In this document: one piece after another, positions 1-17,100 of the stretch
Layout of the letters: every line of letters starts with the position of its first letter
How positions within the stretch are numbered: position 1 is the first letter of the stretch
Assembly: GCF_025399195.1 (NCBI RefSeq)
Contig: NW_026252142.1
Coordinates: 103,671-167,670, forward strand
From: Umbelopsis ramanniana AG
Taxonomy: Eukaryota > Mucoromycota > Umbelopsidomycetes > Umbelopsidales > Umbelopsidaceae
DNA length: 64,000 nt
Direction of reading: 5' to 3'
Notes under the pieces: generated by a model
Database searches by the model: none
Seen by the model: only the letters and a program-made list of their open reading frames with translations
What the model was told of the DNA's origin: nothing
Program-made: the position numbers and the translations under genes

Positions 1-944
1 GATGATGGCATCCACCAACTCGTCTGGGCTGTTCTTCAGACTGGAAGCAATGACCATAAGTCAGCATCTTTAAACCACCCTATATCACGATGAGTAAATT
101 TTTAAACTTACCGGCCAGCCTGAGGAATTCTACCAACTTCTTGGAAGCCAAGAGAGCGCCAGATACGAAGGGAAGCAGGGTTATTAGCAAAAACAAGATT
201 AAACACGGAAGCCTTGTATCCTAAAAGTGGAACCAAAGTAACAAAGGCTCTTCCCATGACCTTGCCAATGCCTTGTCCGCGATGCGCCGGAGCAGTGAAG
301 AAACCTCCATTGCAGATCTAGAACGACTCGTAAGTTTACTGTGCTCAGTACACCCATCGCATCATTTTAGCAATACTAACGTGTGAGCATCGGCCAGGAT
401 AATTGGGCTTGACATAGAACATACCCATGACGGACTCTTCAATGTTGGTATCGGGCTTCAAGGGCCCATTCTTGACGGCAATGAAAGAATCGTAGCTGTA
501 GACAGAATACTTAGTCGGTACCTGACCTTTTTTTTTTTTTTTTTCCAAATTTGAGCCAAGTTTACTCACGCTGTAAAATAAGCTTTGAATTGCTCTAACG
601 ACAGTTGGAATTCTTGCGGATAAGTCGATCTATAAGCCAATCCAATTAATACTACATACCCTCCAGACAACCAATGGACATACAATACCTACCCGTCTTC
701 TATCTCGACATTGAATATCTTTTGCATATACAGAACGAGAGCCTCGTTGTTGGGATCGACCGCTTCAATGGTGACGGGAGATCCATCCTTCAGGGCTTCG
801 CGAATAGGTAGAACGGCTTCTAACTTGGAATTAGATTCCGGCTTTGGAATGTGACCGTACGCACTTGACATTAGAATTGAAAGAAAAGGAGGAGAGAACC
901 AAGGAAACGTTGCCAACCTTAACAAAGTGGCGGGTCTGACTCAT
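1..944 (-). CDS. GNAT-family N-acetyltransferase (3' end outside window)
   Basis: This is an acetyl-CoA-dependent N-acetyltransferase of the GNAT fold; the substrate is not evident. Translating the minus strand through about four short introns gives a start MSQTRHFVKVGN at 944, then a segment with NEALVLYMQKIFNVE, a middle exon reading SFIAVKNGPLKPDTNIEES, and the acetyl-CoA binding motif A as HRGQGIGKVMGRAF. After this comes NPASLRIWRSLGFQEVGRIP, the typical GNAT motif B. The layout resembles fungal Mpr1-like acetyltransferases (inference). The intron near 505-570 holds a run of about 17 T on the plus strand. The gene runs off the left edge after roughly 20 further residues, so the C-terminus is unseen. 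An ATG at 925 in another frame gives no GNAT start and was not used. Confidence 0.8.
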
Positions 945-1385
945 CGCCGTAGGTTCCAGAATTGCGGGTTTTAAGGACCGTCATGGCCGATAAGTAGCTG
1001 TGGAAGAGTCGATCATTCATATCCTTTGCAGTGGATAATTACCCTTGTAGCGCAGATTGTATGATCAAGTACAATGCATCATGACAGACTACAGTACAGT
1101 GCATACACAGAGCCCATCCAGCTCTACACTCCACTCTAATTTAAACACCATTTTGTGCACCCTTGTGCCGCACATAACCAGTGCCTTCGATCTCTGAAGT
1201 AAACAATAAAATTAGGTCTACACAAGTCATTGACCCGCTGTATATTACATACAATCAATCGCATATCCATGCATTATTCATATTCATTATGTTGCAATAC
1301 GCTGTATTTAATTCATGATCCGAATGTATGTACATATTGTATCGCTCGATATCATATCAAGCAAACACCAGTCTATAGGTTAAAT
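945..1385. other. Intergenic region, GNAT promoter and GluRS 3' side
   Basis: About 440 bases between the GNAT start and the GluRS stop, both on the minus strand. It should hold the GNAT promoter and the GluRS 3' UTR. No conserved coding or RNA signal was seen; the short plus-strand frame at 1230-1418 has no recognisable content. Confidence 0.6.
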
Positions 1386-4255
<2,870 letters not shown>

Positions 4256-4390
4256 AATGAAAGTGGAGCAAATGAAAGATGTGTGGGGGGCCAAGTAGCA
4301 CTGAAACGTTCGCCCCCAGACTGTCTTGGAAATTGCACGTCACATTAACGTGGGAGAGATCACCCGCCCATCAGCCCATGCTCACTTGAC

Positions 4391-5204
4391 ATGGACACTG
4401 AAATCGTCGCTCCTGGAGAAAAAGTCGAGCTTCAGCCTCTGCTTATTGACCCTCGGTAAGCTTTAAGAAACGTCGGGTGCAAACACTGACAAAGTCCTTT
4501 GATATTGACTTTGAGCCTCCGCTGCCTATCAAAATAGCGATTTTGGCTCTCGTGCTATCCACACTCGTCCCAGTATAAACCACCACAACAGCCTACATAC
4601 GCGCCAGGAGCGTTTTGGTCCTCCTCCTGGTGAACGGTCCAATGTTGCTATTCAAACCGCTCACGTTGCATCGGTCAGTGTCAAAACTCCCGCTGCTCAA
4701 TTGGTATATGACCACTTTATAAGTTATGCAGCTCAGTTGATGGCAGAAAGAGAGTCTTCACTAGATAATGCCATTCAGTTTGTCGATTTCATCATCGAAA
4801 CGGTCAGGATCAGCTCTGGATGGTCGGACGCTGACCGCAAGAAACAATTTGAAATGGCGCTGGCCACGATTGACCAAAACGCTTTGACTGAACCCTTCAG
4901 TACCGACAAATACGTCGAGCTCAACCAATTAGCCGAGCAGTTCTTGATTGCTCAGAATACCCCTGCTTCTCCCAATAGTCGAAGGGCAGGTGGTGGAGAT
5001 GTGGTTGTGGCACGGCCAATCCCCTCCATGTTCAGCACTGAAGAAGTCTCCAGTATCCGAGGCATGGCTCCCATTCTCTATATCTCAGACCCATTAGCCA
5101 TAAACGATGAAGAGGACGGTGACAGCGATGCTTTTTACTATGATGATACATGTACACCTTATGGAAGTGACACTGATGAGTCACCCATTCTTATGTCTCG
5201 TTGA
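4391..5204 (+). CDS. Uncharacterised acidic-tailed protein
   Basis: Product not recognised. Exon 1 (4391-4455) encodes MDTEIVAPGEKVELQPLLID; an intron at 4456-4537 (GTAAGC to ATAG) keeps the frame into RDFGSRAIHTRPSIN. The middle has a predicted helical segment around AAQLMAERESSLDNAIQF and VDFIIETVRISSGWSDADR. The last 40 or so residues are acidic (NDEEDGDSDAFYYDD) and end in SPILMSR. No signal peptide or membrane segment. The protein is about 240 residues. The consistent splice join and the divergent promoter shared with PEX4 support a real gene, probably lineage-restricted (inference). Confidence 0.65.
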
Positions 5205-5450
5205 AGAAACCCGCCGGTTAGAAGTATGAAAGGTACATATCCGATTTCTGGTAATGGTTTATAGGATATGAAGATTGAAGTTTCTTTGGAGTCATACAAA
5301 GTAACTTTTTGCCCTGCAGTTTTCTGAAGCAAGTGCCAGCTTCCAAGCATAGGCGGTGGTGTGGTGGTTCATTAGTGTGACTTGCTTTTTGCTTTCATTC
5401 CAATTTCTTTGACAGTATTACCCATCTTTTTCCATCATTTTCCTTCCATC

Positions 5451-6792
5451 ATGAAAACTGTCACTTGCACTGCTCCTGTTAACATCGCTGTATGTATATT
5501 ATAACTATCACCACATGCATGACTAAACTCAATGGGGTTTCATTGTCCCTTTCATCTACTTGTTCCTGACGCATTTCCTTTCCTAGGTTATTAAATACTG
5601 GGGAAAGCGTGACACCGGTCTCATCTTGCCCACCAACGACTCGCTCTCCGTCACTCTTTCTCAAGACATCTTGCACTCCAAGACCACCATCTCGGCTGCG
5701 AAGGAGTATAGCCATGATCGACTTTGGTTGAATGGAAAGGAAGAAGACATCACCAAGAACAAGCGTATGCACAACTGCTTCCGCGAGACTCGCGCCCTTC
5801 GTCAACAAATGGAGCAGGATGCCGCTCAACGTGGTGAAACTTTGGAACCATTGTCATCCTACAACGTGCATGTGTGCTCCGAGAACAATTTCCCTACAGC
5901 TGCTGGTTTGGCCTCTTCTGCATCTGGTTTGGCTGCATTGGTCTTCACCTTGGCTAAGCTTTTTGATCTGCCCAGCAACATGTCTGAACTTTCTCGTATT
6001 GCTCGTCAAGGTTCTGGTTCAGCTTGCCGTTCTTTGTTCGGTGGATTTGTTGCATGGGAAATGGGTTCCAAGGACGACGGTAGTGATTCCCTTGCTGTTC
6101 AAGTGGCTCCCGAAACGCACTGGCCTGAATTGGAAGCTTTGATCTGCGTTGTTTCAGATGAAAAGAAAGGTACATCTTCTACGGAAGGTATGCAACATAC
6201 TGTCAACACGTCTCCTCTCCTCCAACACCGTATCAAGGAAGTTGTCCCTGCCCGTATGGCTGAAATGAAGAAGGCTATCCACAATCGTGATTTCCAGACC
6301 TTTGCTGAACTCACCATGCAGGACTCTAACCAGTTCCATGCCGTCTGTCTCGATACATACCCTCCCATCTTCTACTTGAACGATACATCGCGTGCTATTA
6401 TGAAGATCATCCATGAATACAATGCTACGTCACCCGATGGCAAGCTCAAGGCCGCTTACACTTACGATGCTGGCCCGAACGCCGTTATTTATGCTCCCAA
6501 GGAAAACATGCGCGAAATCATTCAGCTTATTGCCCACTATTTCCCTGGTTCATCTGACAATTACTTTGTCGACCCTTACAAATTGTTTACATCCACACAA
6601 GACCTCGTCTCCGACTTCAAGCCCGCTGGCCATGCTGCTTTCAACGAGAACTCCATTCCTGTCTTCCCTGAAGGTAGCGTTAGCAGATTGCTTCATACCA
6701 AGACTGATGATGGACCACGTGTTCTTGGCCAAGAAGAGAGTTTGTTGAACGAGCAAGGATTACCCAAGCGTGTCGCCGGCGTGTCTGTTTAA
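5451..6792 (+). CDS. MVD1: Mevalonate diphosphate decarboxylase
   Basis: Catalyses ATP-dependent decarboxylation of mevalonate-5-diphosphate to isopentenyl diphosphate, the last step of the mevalonate pathway (ERG19). Exon 1 (5451-5489) encodes MKTVTCTAPVNIA; an intron to 5586 is followed by VIKYWGKRDTGLILPTNDSL, the family's N-terminal signature. GHMP-kinase motifs follow, with NFPTAAGLASSASGLAAL as the ATP-binding loop and GSGSACRSLFGGFVAWEMG. The C-terminal half has AYTYDAGPNAVIY. Length is about 400 residues, normal for the family. A long open exon after one early intron is the usual fungal layout. Confidence 0.97.
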
Positions 6793-7006
6793 GCGCAGCA
6801 AAATAGAACCAATACAACATAAAGAAGAAAAAATTACATACATCCTTTTTTCCCCCCAAAGTAATAGTTTTTTTTAAAAAGAAGATACGATTAAAGATCA
6901 AATTGTAATAGTGGAAGCCAATTCATCCCTTGCTGTATAATCTCCGGTTGAAAAATTGCGAATAATTTTTTCCTGTCAATTTGTTTGTGATATTTCAACA
7001 CGCTTC

Positions 7007-7098
7007 TTTCTTGCAATGCTCAAAAAGTTCCCCATATGAATGCGTTCAAACCTCTTTTACCGGAGCAATGAACTAACTTACTCAAGCATTGCAAGAAA
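7007..7098. repeat. 14-bp perfect inverted repeat
   Basis: TTTCTTGCAATGCT at 7007-7020 is the exact reverse complement of AGCATTGCAAGAAA at 7085-7098, with 64 bases between. Function unknown; it could form a hairpin in RNA or mark a degenerate mobile element. Confidence 0.7.
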
Positions 7099-7156
7099 CC
7101 CAATTTATTGGGAGCTTGATTCACGTTGTCTTGCTCTCTCATTCCTTGGGAAGATA

Positions 7157-7182
7157 AACAACAGTATGAAAATACTGTTGTT
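7157..7182. repeat. 11-bp hairpin with GAAA tetraloop
   Basis: AACAACAGTAT at 7157-7167 and ATACTGTTGTT at 7172-7182 pair perfectly around the loop GAAA, a GNRA-type tetraloop if transcribed from the plus strand. It lies about 60 bases after the longer inverted repeat. No known RNA family was recognised. Confidence 0.7.
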
Positions 7183-7729
7183 GCGATCTGATCTCTGCCA
7201 TCGTTTTATTCAAGCTTTATTCTTCAGTGAGAGTTGGAATTGTGGAGGTCGATGCAAACATATTACTTAAAAACAATGAACATAAAGACAACAGTGTGAG
7301 CTTCCCATGATTTTGGATTTGTTTGCTAGACCACAGCTAAGTGACAGTGGTGTTTGCAAGTCATCTGAATGGTTTTATCGCCACGGACAATGTCTCCGAT
7401 TGTCACAGGTGCTGTTTTGTCTCAAGATTGATGGACATTTGTTATCAACATTCTTTACGATAATACAATAAAATACTACAAGAATACTACAGTTTCACGC
7501 CTAGAATACCCACATCTACTACTGCTGAACATGCCTGTGCCCTTCATTCACATAGCCGTCATAGGGAAACCAGCTCATAAACAATTTGCATTGAGATAAT
7601 GACCTACTTTGCCCAACATTGTCCAGCTAATCTATATTCAAAGACATGACCTGAAACAGCGTATATGAAGCGACCTGATTTTGACCACACTATTTTGCCA
7701 TATTTCTTCTTTTTACTCTTGTTAATTTC

Positions 7730-10700
7730 ATGGCTCCACCTTACGCACCCACCATCGCCTTCAGCGATCAATATACCTCCGTAGTTGATGCCACCCAACC
7801 TGTCCCACAGAGAACGAGATCTAAATCTAGTCCAATGAAGCCCGACCCTCTGCAAAGTACCGTTGCAACAGGATTGCAATTGGCCAACATGCTACTGTTT
7901 GCAGAAAAGGAGAAACAAAAGGGTGCGAACATAGCACACCCAGTGGGCAACTGGGAATCCACTCTCGAAAAATCCATCAAGAGCATTGTTTCTATAAAGG
8001 CATCGCATACCCGAGCATTTGATACCGATGTTGCTGGTATGTTGTTTATACACCATTTTTGATGCGAAACAGAAAACATTTCAGACGTGGTTTCTACATG
8101 TATATGCCGACTAATTGAGCTATGCCTTTGTAGACTCTTATACAGCGACAGGATTTATTGTCGACGCTAAACGAGGTCTCATCCTTACAAACCGTCATGT
8201 TGTTTCACCTGGTCCCATTGTCGCCTCTGCCATTTTAACAAATTATGAAGAGATCGATCTCAAACCTATCTACCGAGACCCAGTGCATGATTTTGGCTTT
8301 ATGCAATTCGATCCGTCCAAAGTGAAATTTATGGACCTGCAGGAAATTCCGCTTCATCCGGAGAGGGTCAAGGTCGGCTTGGATATTCGTGTCGTTGGGT
8401 AGGTTCAAGTGACGATGGTTAGCAATCTGGCATTTTATACTGTTTCATCTCATCCTGTCTTTCATTCTATCCATAACCTCAGTAATGACGCCGGGGAAAA
8501 ATTAAGTATTCTAGCTGGAACCCTGGCAAGATTAGACCGCCGAGCTCCAGAGTATGCTATTGGCGGATATCAAGATTTCAATACTTTTTATTTACAAGCT
8601 GCATCAGGTACAAGCGGTGGATCGTCCGGTAGTCCTGTACTTGATATCTACGGTCATGCCGTCGCCTTAAATGCCGGTGGTGCAACCTCCGCATCATCAA
8701 GCTACTATTTACCACTCGATAGAGTCAAGCGGGCATTGGATTACATTCAACAAGGAAAGACCGTTCCTAGAGGTACACTACAAGCTGAATTCGAGTACCT
8801 TCCCTATGATGAAGTCCGCCGACTGGGCCTTAGCCCGTCCATCGAGCAACTAGTGCGAACCATGTACCCTGCTGAAACTGGTATGCTGGTTGTCAAGTCT
8901 AGGCTGCCTAAGGGTCCAGCTGACGGACACCTCGTGCCTGGCGATATTCTACTTCGGGTCAATGATGAAGTGGTGGTTAACTTCAGTCAATTATTTGAGG
9001 TCATTGACAATTCAGTTGGTAAAAGCATCTCATTGTCCGTGGCTCGGGGTGCCAACATCTTGCAACTCCAAGTGACTGTACAAGACCTGCACTCTATCAC
9101 GCCTAGCCGGTATTTGGAGATCGGTGGCAGCGTTCTAAATGAGCTGTCCTACCAAATCGCCCGTTCATACTCTCTACCCGTAGGAGGCGTCTATGTTGCA
9201 TCTGCCGGCCACATGTTTGCAACTGCCTTTATATATCGTAAAAGTATCATTATCAGTGTCAACAATGAAGCAACACCAACACTGGATGATTTTATTCGTG
9301 TCATTCAATCTATACCGGATGGTGCACGGGTTCCCATAAGGTAAGCAGCCCAGCTGGGATTTCTCTTGGTCGGAATATAGGATCAATTCACTGACCCTTT
9401 TTTACCTTGTTCAAACAGATTCTACAGTTTGGCAGCCTCTCTCAAGGATAAGGTCATGGTCATTCATGTCGACCGACATTGGCATCCGTGCAGACAGGCT
9501 ACTAGAAATGGTGCGTTTATAATACAAACATGCGTATGCATATATCATACTCATATATCATTTGATGTTGCTATAGATTTGACCGGAGAATGGGACTATG
9601 AGGATTTACCAAAGCCAACCTCCAAGTTGACAGTTATGCCTTCAACCGCAACGTTCCCTCCACTTGACCCATCGCTGAAATTAGCCCAAGATTTAATGCC
9701 ATCGTTTGTAGCCATCGATTTCCATATGCCATACCTGGTGGACGGCATGAAGAACACACAGTACTTCGGTTGTGGGCTTATCGTTTCTCTCGAACCACCT
9801 CTTATCATCTGTGATCGCGATACTGTTCCCGTGGCCATTGGAGACATTCATCTCTGCTTCGCCAACAGCATTTCTATCCCTGGAAAACTCATTTTTCTCC
9901 ATCCCTTCAGCAATTACGCCGTGCTTTCATTTGACCGCAAACTACTTGGTGACACACCCATTCGAGCCGCCAAACTCAGCTCTGAGCGTTTAAATCCAGG
10001 CGATCAAGTTAACTTTGTAGGACTGGCGGGTGATAACTCGGCCATGTTGAGGCGAACAGCAGTATCCTCCATTTCCAATATAGCGACGAGAGAATCGCAG
10101 CCACCTCGTTACCGCGCAATGAATACCGAATGCGTTAAATTGAGTGATACGATTGGATGTCAAGGCGGTGTGGTCGCCAACGACGAGGGAGTTGTTCAAG
10201 CGTTCTGGATGACCATCAATTCATTCTCGGAAGGACGAAGTGTTCAGTTCATGGCGGGATTATCCAGCTCTGCTTTCAAACCGATCATCGACATGCTGGT
10301 CGCTGGGGCACACACAGGTGTACGGTCCATTGATGTGGAGCTCTGGGCGATGGGCATTGCTAATGCTAGAACGCTCGGCGTGACCGATGCATGGGTCAGT
10401 CGTTTAGAACAAAGCGGCCAAGCGCGGCAAAACTTGCTCTATGTCCTAGGCATCTTGGACTCCAGCAGCCCGGTTGCCAAGGTGCTCAAGGCTGGTGATA
10501 TTGTGGTACAGATCAATGACAAGATTGTGACTGGAATGAGTGATATTGCAGACTTGGGTGATGCTGCGTCAGTGAAGATGGTACGTAAAACTCAAACTAA
10601 AAATAATTGTGAATTTTCGTGTTCGACTGATGTTCCTCCATCTTGTCACCGTTGCCTAATTAGGTAATCTTTCGCGATACGCAAGAGATGACAGTCCAGG

Positions 10701-11077
10701 TTCCAACCACGCTTTATAGCGGCCAAGAAACCACTCGCATTATCAAATGGCAAGGCACCATTATTCAAGAACCCTACAAGGCGGTTTTGGAGCAAATGCC
10801 TGAAGTCCCCACCGGTGTCTATGTATCTTGTACCCTCCATGGCTCTCCTTCCAGTGACAAAATCCAACCAGGGTCTTGGATAACGGAATTCAACGGCCGC
10901 CGGGTGTATGATATGGACTCGTTCTTGGACGCGGTGTCGGATGAGAGCATCCAGAATGAAGGCATGGAGGGCTACGCGCGTATTCAGACCGTTCAGCGTG
11001 GAAATGTGATCAAAGTCGTAGCGTTCAAAATGGATCCTCTGTATTGGCCTACGCGGCTGGCCAGAATAAGGCAATGA
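7730..11077 (+). CDS. NMA111: HtrA-type serine protease NMA111
   Basis: Nuclear HtrA-like serine protease, linked in yeast to apoptosis and lipid homeostasis. Six exons join in frame to give about 980 residues, close to the yeast protein. The N-terminus ([14 protein letters not shown]) leads to the first trypsin-like domain: catalytic His in LTNRHVV, Asp in DPVHDFGF and Ser in [16 protein letters not shown] domain follows around residues 330-430 ([15 protein letters not shown]). The second half repeats the protease-PDZ plan, but its serine site is [14 protein letters not shown], lacking the catalytic Ser, as in the known family. The final PDZ contains [20 protein letters not shown]. Introns include 8036-8133 and 8401-8482. 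Confidence 0.95.
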
Positions 11078-11213
11078 ATGGAGATTCAAAATCCTCCATC
11101 ACTAAGATTAACAGTCACATTTAGATCTCTCTGTCGTTATGCTGTCAAATAAAATAAAAAATAAAATCAGCGTTTGGTTTCAATCAACTTTCACTCTCTT
11201 TTCTTTTTCCAAC

Positions 11214-12457
11214 ATGCCTTCTCCTCACTTGTGGCTTCGCGCCGAAACAAAGCCCATGGAGCACCGTGCTGCTCTTACCCCTTCCACCGCCAAGACCTTG
11301 CTTGACGCTGGCTTCAAAATCACCGTCGAGCGATCGCCTGAGCGCATTTTCGATGACAAGGAATACGCAGAGTAAGTAGGCACTACTGGCTGGATCTCCC
11401 AGGGTGTTTCTTAGTCTAACGCATCATTTTATTTTATTTTACAGTGTTGGTTGCCCTTTGGTCCCAGCTCTTTCATGGAAGACAGATGCTCCTGCTGATG
11501 CTTACATTGTTGGCTTGAAGGAGTTGCCAGAGAATGATGACTCTCCGCTCCATCACACTCACATTTTCTTCGCTCACTGCTTTAAGGAACAAGGTGGCTG
11601 GAAGGAAATCCTTCACCGTTTCGATCAAGGCAATGGTACCATTTTGGATTTGGAGTTTTTGAACGATGCTAAAGGTCGTCGCGTCGCTGCTTTCGGATAC
11701 ATGGCTGGATTCACCGGTTCAGCTGTGGCTATTGATGTGTGGTGCCATCAGCGTTTGAACCCTGGAGCCACCTTCCCTGCTCTCCACCCTTACCCCAATG
11801 AAGATGCTCTGATCGCTCATACCAAGGAACGTTTGGCTGCTGCCACCAAGGGCGGTGACCTCCCCAAGGTCATGGTCATGGGTGCTTTGGGTCGCTGCGG
11901 CTCTGGTGCTTGCGACTTCGCTCGTCGTGCTGGTATCCCCGAAGAGAACATTATCAAGTGGGACATGAATGAGACCAAGAACGGTGGTCCTTTCCGTGAG
12001 ATCGTTGAAGCTGGTGAGTCACCCGGAGTTTAAAACATGGGAGCAACACGTTGGAGACTAACTTTTCCGTTTCCATGTAGATATCTTTGTCAACTGCATT
12101 TACCTCGCCCATAAAATTCCTCCTTTCGTCACCAGTGAGTTGTTGGACGGAGAACGCGCTTTGTCTGTCATTTGTGACGTTTCTTGTGATACCACCAACC
12201 CCAACAACCCCATCCCTGTCTATTCCATCAACACCACCTTTGACAAGCCTACCGTTCCTGTCAAGACCACCAACCCCAAGCCATTGGACGTTATCTCCAT
12301 CGACCACTTGCCTACCCTTCTTCCTCGCGAGAGTTCCGAAATGTTCTCCCGCGACCTTTTGCCTACTATCTTGGAGTTGCAGGATAGACAGAATGCTCGC
12401 GTGTGGGTTGAGGCTGAGAATTTGTACAAGCAGAAGTTGGCTGCTTCCAAGCAGTAG
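11214..12457 (+). CDS. LYS1: Saccharopine dehydrogenase (NAD+, L-lysine-forming)
   Basis: Last enzyme of the fungal alpha-aminoadipate lysine pathway; it splits saccharopine into lysine and 2-oxoglutarate using NAD+. The start at 11214 gives [20 protein letters not shown], with the family's conserved [10 protein letters not shown]. Exon 2 has [16 protein letters not shown], then [13 protein letters not shown], and the nucleotide-binding [19 protein letters not shown]. Exon 3 has [16 protein letters not shown] and [17 protein letters not shown]. Two introns interrupt the gene, at about 11371-11446 and 12014-12080. Length is about 370 residues, as expected. An in-frame upstream ATG at 11139 belongs to the leader. 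Confidence 0.97.
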
Positions 12458-12678
12458 GTTTTATACATAGAGCGTTTCCCCCCCCCCTTCCCAAAAGTAA
12501 GCTACCATCAACCCTACTACCATTTTTTTGTTTAAAAAGAAAAAAATTGGCTGTATAAAGTCTGTATATTTTGCACCCCACAATTATGGCGAGTTGGTTC
12601 TTTTTTCAAGTTTATTTCGTTATGCATGGCTTGCATATCATTAGCCATGGGAGGGGGTGTTTTTACAGCGTAGTAGTA

Positions 12679-14690
12679 TTACTCGTCTACAAGGGGAATC
12701 TCCGGTTCGCATGGAAGAAGAGTCTGAATAGGCTGTAATTGAGGTGCATAAAAGTGGTGAATCATCGCTCTGGCTTTGGCGAGGGTAATGTTGTGGATAG
12801 GATGGGTGGGAGCCACTAGGTTGTCAGGATCACCCAGCACAGCACAGTCCGAGGTTGCGACCCACATCAATGAGCTAATCCCCCCGCTGCTAACATCCAC
12901 GCCTGCTTCGGCTACTTTCGCAGCCGCCGCCTTGTCGTAATAGATATGGTGTTGGGCCGTTGACAGACCGGATAAACAATAACAAGTGTGGTAATAATCT
13001 GGTCCACTATGGCACGAGCGTTAACGTTTACGGAAAGGGTGAGAGAGAGTGCCAACTGACATAGACTTACACTCCGGGTTTATCGGCTAATCCTCCTCGG
13101 TCATCTTGGCAGCAGATCAAGATGTATCGTTGTAACGCCTCTGCTCAGCATGAGAAAGGGATTAAACAGATATTTCATAGTAGTCTGTTTGAGCTGGTGC
13201 TGCCTGGCTGTGGGTCTCGACGGCCACTGGTCGAGAGCCTCCCCATGACTTCACTGCCACACTTACCTCGATCAAATAAGTAATCCAGTCCTCCTTCAGC
13301 AACTTTTCCTTTTGCTTCCAGTGCAGCAGATAGGATCGGGAAATCACCAGCTCCCCAGAAAGAATAGCATCCATCCACCAATTTATTTGTTCGGCCCTGA
13401 AACCCGCCTTCCAGATTCATTTGTCGGCCAGCGCACCACGCCTATATAAACCATCACAATCCACGTTAGCGCTATTCCACCCATACAGATCTGAAAACAT
13501 ATTGACTCACCAAAAGAGCTTCCATGTCAAGCTTGTCGACAGCTCCTAATATTTGCATAGCAGCTATACCACAGAAGGTGTAGCCATTGTGTGCTTCTTT
13601 GCCAGGGTAGGGTCCAATTCCTCCTTCATATGTCTGAGATCTCTTAATAAAATCAACGCAGTTGGCTGTGAGTTCAGGTGTGAGAAGGTTGGTCATGGCT
13701 GCCACCGATAACGCGCAGTATAGGCCGCTAAAATGGACAAGAACAATCGATATCAGTCATATGATGATAACAAAAAGCTAGACGAAATGAAACGTAACAC
13801 ATCTGCACATACATATGTACATGCGGGCTATCCCATGGTCATCTACGACATTATGACACATACCGTATATCAATTTCTCCTCCTTCATGCATGGTAAAGG
13901 AACCATCAGGTTGCTTCATTCGCAACAGAAATGCATATAACGTTTTCCTGTTGAGAGTGCATCATAGATAACGTGAGAATGGCATTGGAAAAAAGTAGAA
14001 ATCTGTCTGAATTTTGCCAACCTGTCAATTACATTCATGGCCTCCTTCGTCCCCAATATAGCTAACGAGTTGACGGCTGCATATGTGGGGGCTAAATGGG
14101 CAAGCTGATCCGGTCCACCACCAAATCCACCACTAGAAATTTGCCATGACACTATTGAAGAGATACCACTGTCAATGATGAGACGAGGTTTAGAAACAGA
14201 ATGCTGGCTGTCAAATTTCAAACAAAGTATGGCCAAAAAATCGTACCGTTCAATAACCTCTTGAGAAATTTCCACTTCCAAAAGATCAAGCGAGTGTAAT
14301 ATCCAGTATGTTAGCCAGGGTTTACTCGCGTCCAGCGCCACCATCCATCGGCTCAGGTAGTTAAGGCCGCGTGCAAGGTAGGCTGCATGAACGTCTCGTT
14401 CTAGCTTTAAGCTGAAAACCATGGAGGGTTCTGTTATGGGTATATTTTAAAAAGGACAGCACCATCATATCCGAAACTTACTCGTTAAGACTTGAATGTT
14501 TTTCAGCGTATTCAGTGTACTTTTCCAGAACAGACTTTTCTATCCTTCGCTATAAGGATTCAAGGTGTAACAGGAAACATGAGTGTCGGCCGTTCATTTA
14601 GCAAGTGGAACAACATGATTGCGTCAAGCCCTTTACCTGCTCTATCGAAGTATCGGATGGCAGCATATCATCGGGATACCGCAAAGACAT
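12679..14690 (-). CDS. RAM1: Protein farnesyltransferase beta subunit
   Basis: Catalytic subunit that transfers farnesyl from farnesyl diphosphate to CaaX-box proteins such as Ras, working with an alpha subunit. A short first exon at 14690 encodes MSLRYPDDMLPSDTSIEQ and splices to RRIEKSVLEKYTEYAEKHS and then LERDVHAAYLARGL. Prenyltransferase alpha-alpha barrel repeats follow, including GGFGGGPDQLAHLAPTYAAV, GGIGPYPGKEAHNGYTFCG and GGFQGRTNKLVDGCYSFWG. The zinc and lipid site is CCQDDRGGLADKPG then DYYHTCYCLSGLS, where beta-subunit farnesyl selectivity residues lie. It ends at VDE before 12679. Many short introns interrupt it. Its lipid donor comes from the pathway served by MVD1. Confidence 0.95.
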
Positions 14691-14819
14691 TATGAATGGG
14701 GTGCGGTAGAAATAGAGATTTCGATCAGTTCGGCGAAAGGTCGAGGCAATGAAAGCAAGTCACGACTGACAATTTCAGCTCGACACGTCCGCGACTTTGA
14801 TTCACATAGCATTCCACCA
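14691..14819. promoter_or_regulatory. Shared divergent promoter, RAM1 and RBBP4
   Basis: The RAM1 start (14690, minus) and the inferred RBBP4 start (14820, plus) are only 129 bases apart, so both promoters must lie in or overlap this tract. No TATA box is obvious, in keeping with housekeeping genes. Confidence 0.5.
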
Positions 14820-16752
<1,933 letters not shown>

Positions 16753-17100
16753 ATGGCTAATACATGTGTTCAACCTCTCTGCAGGCAAGCCGATTGAAGG
16801 AAAATAAAAAATTTGAAGGAATATTACTAAATCCATTAAACGTAAACGGCGTCATACGACATGGACTTTCTGACTTCGGTGATTAGGAATAAAGAGTTTG
16901 GGTAGTGAGAACTTGGGGTATTGCTTGCGTTTCGTTGCACAGCGCATATATCTCGGAGCCAGGTGTCTACAGAAAGAGCCGATAGGTGCTTTCACGACAC
17001 TATCCTCATATGTAGTATGCATTCGTTCGCTCAATGAACGTTTCACATAAATAGGACACGCAACCAATGGATCGATTACATCTATATTCTCCACAATACG
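16753..17100. other. Intergenic, RBBP4 3' end and pectinesterase promoter
   Basis: 348 bases between two plus-strand genes. No coding signal or repeat was seen. The stretch just before 17101 contains TCTATATTC, a weak TATA-like element for the pectinesterase gene. Confidence 0.5.

Larger units (their letters stand above)
6793..7729. other. Intergenic region with two inverted repeats
   Basis: About 940 bases between MVD1 and NMA111, both on the plus strand. Protein-coding content was not found; the frame at 7040-7270 lacks any recognisable feature. Two perfect inverted repeats lie in it (listed separately). The T-rich stretch near 6845-6880 is the probable MVD1 3' end. The NMA111 promoter is presumably in the last few hundred bases. 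Confidence 0.6.
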
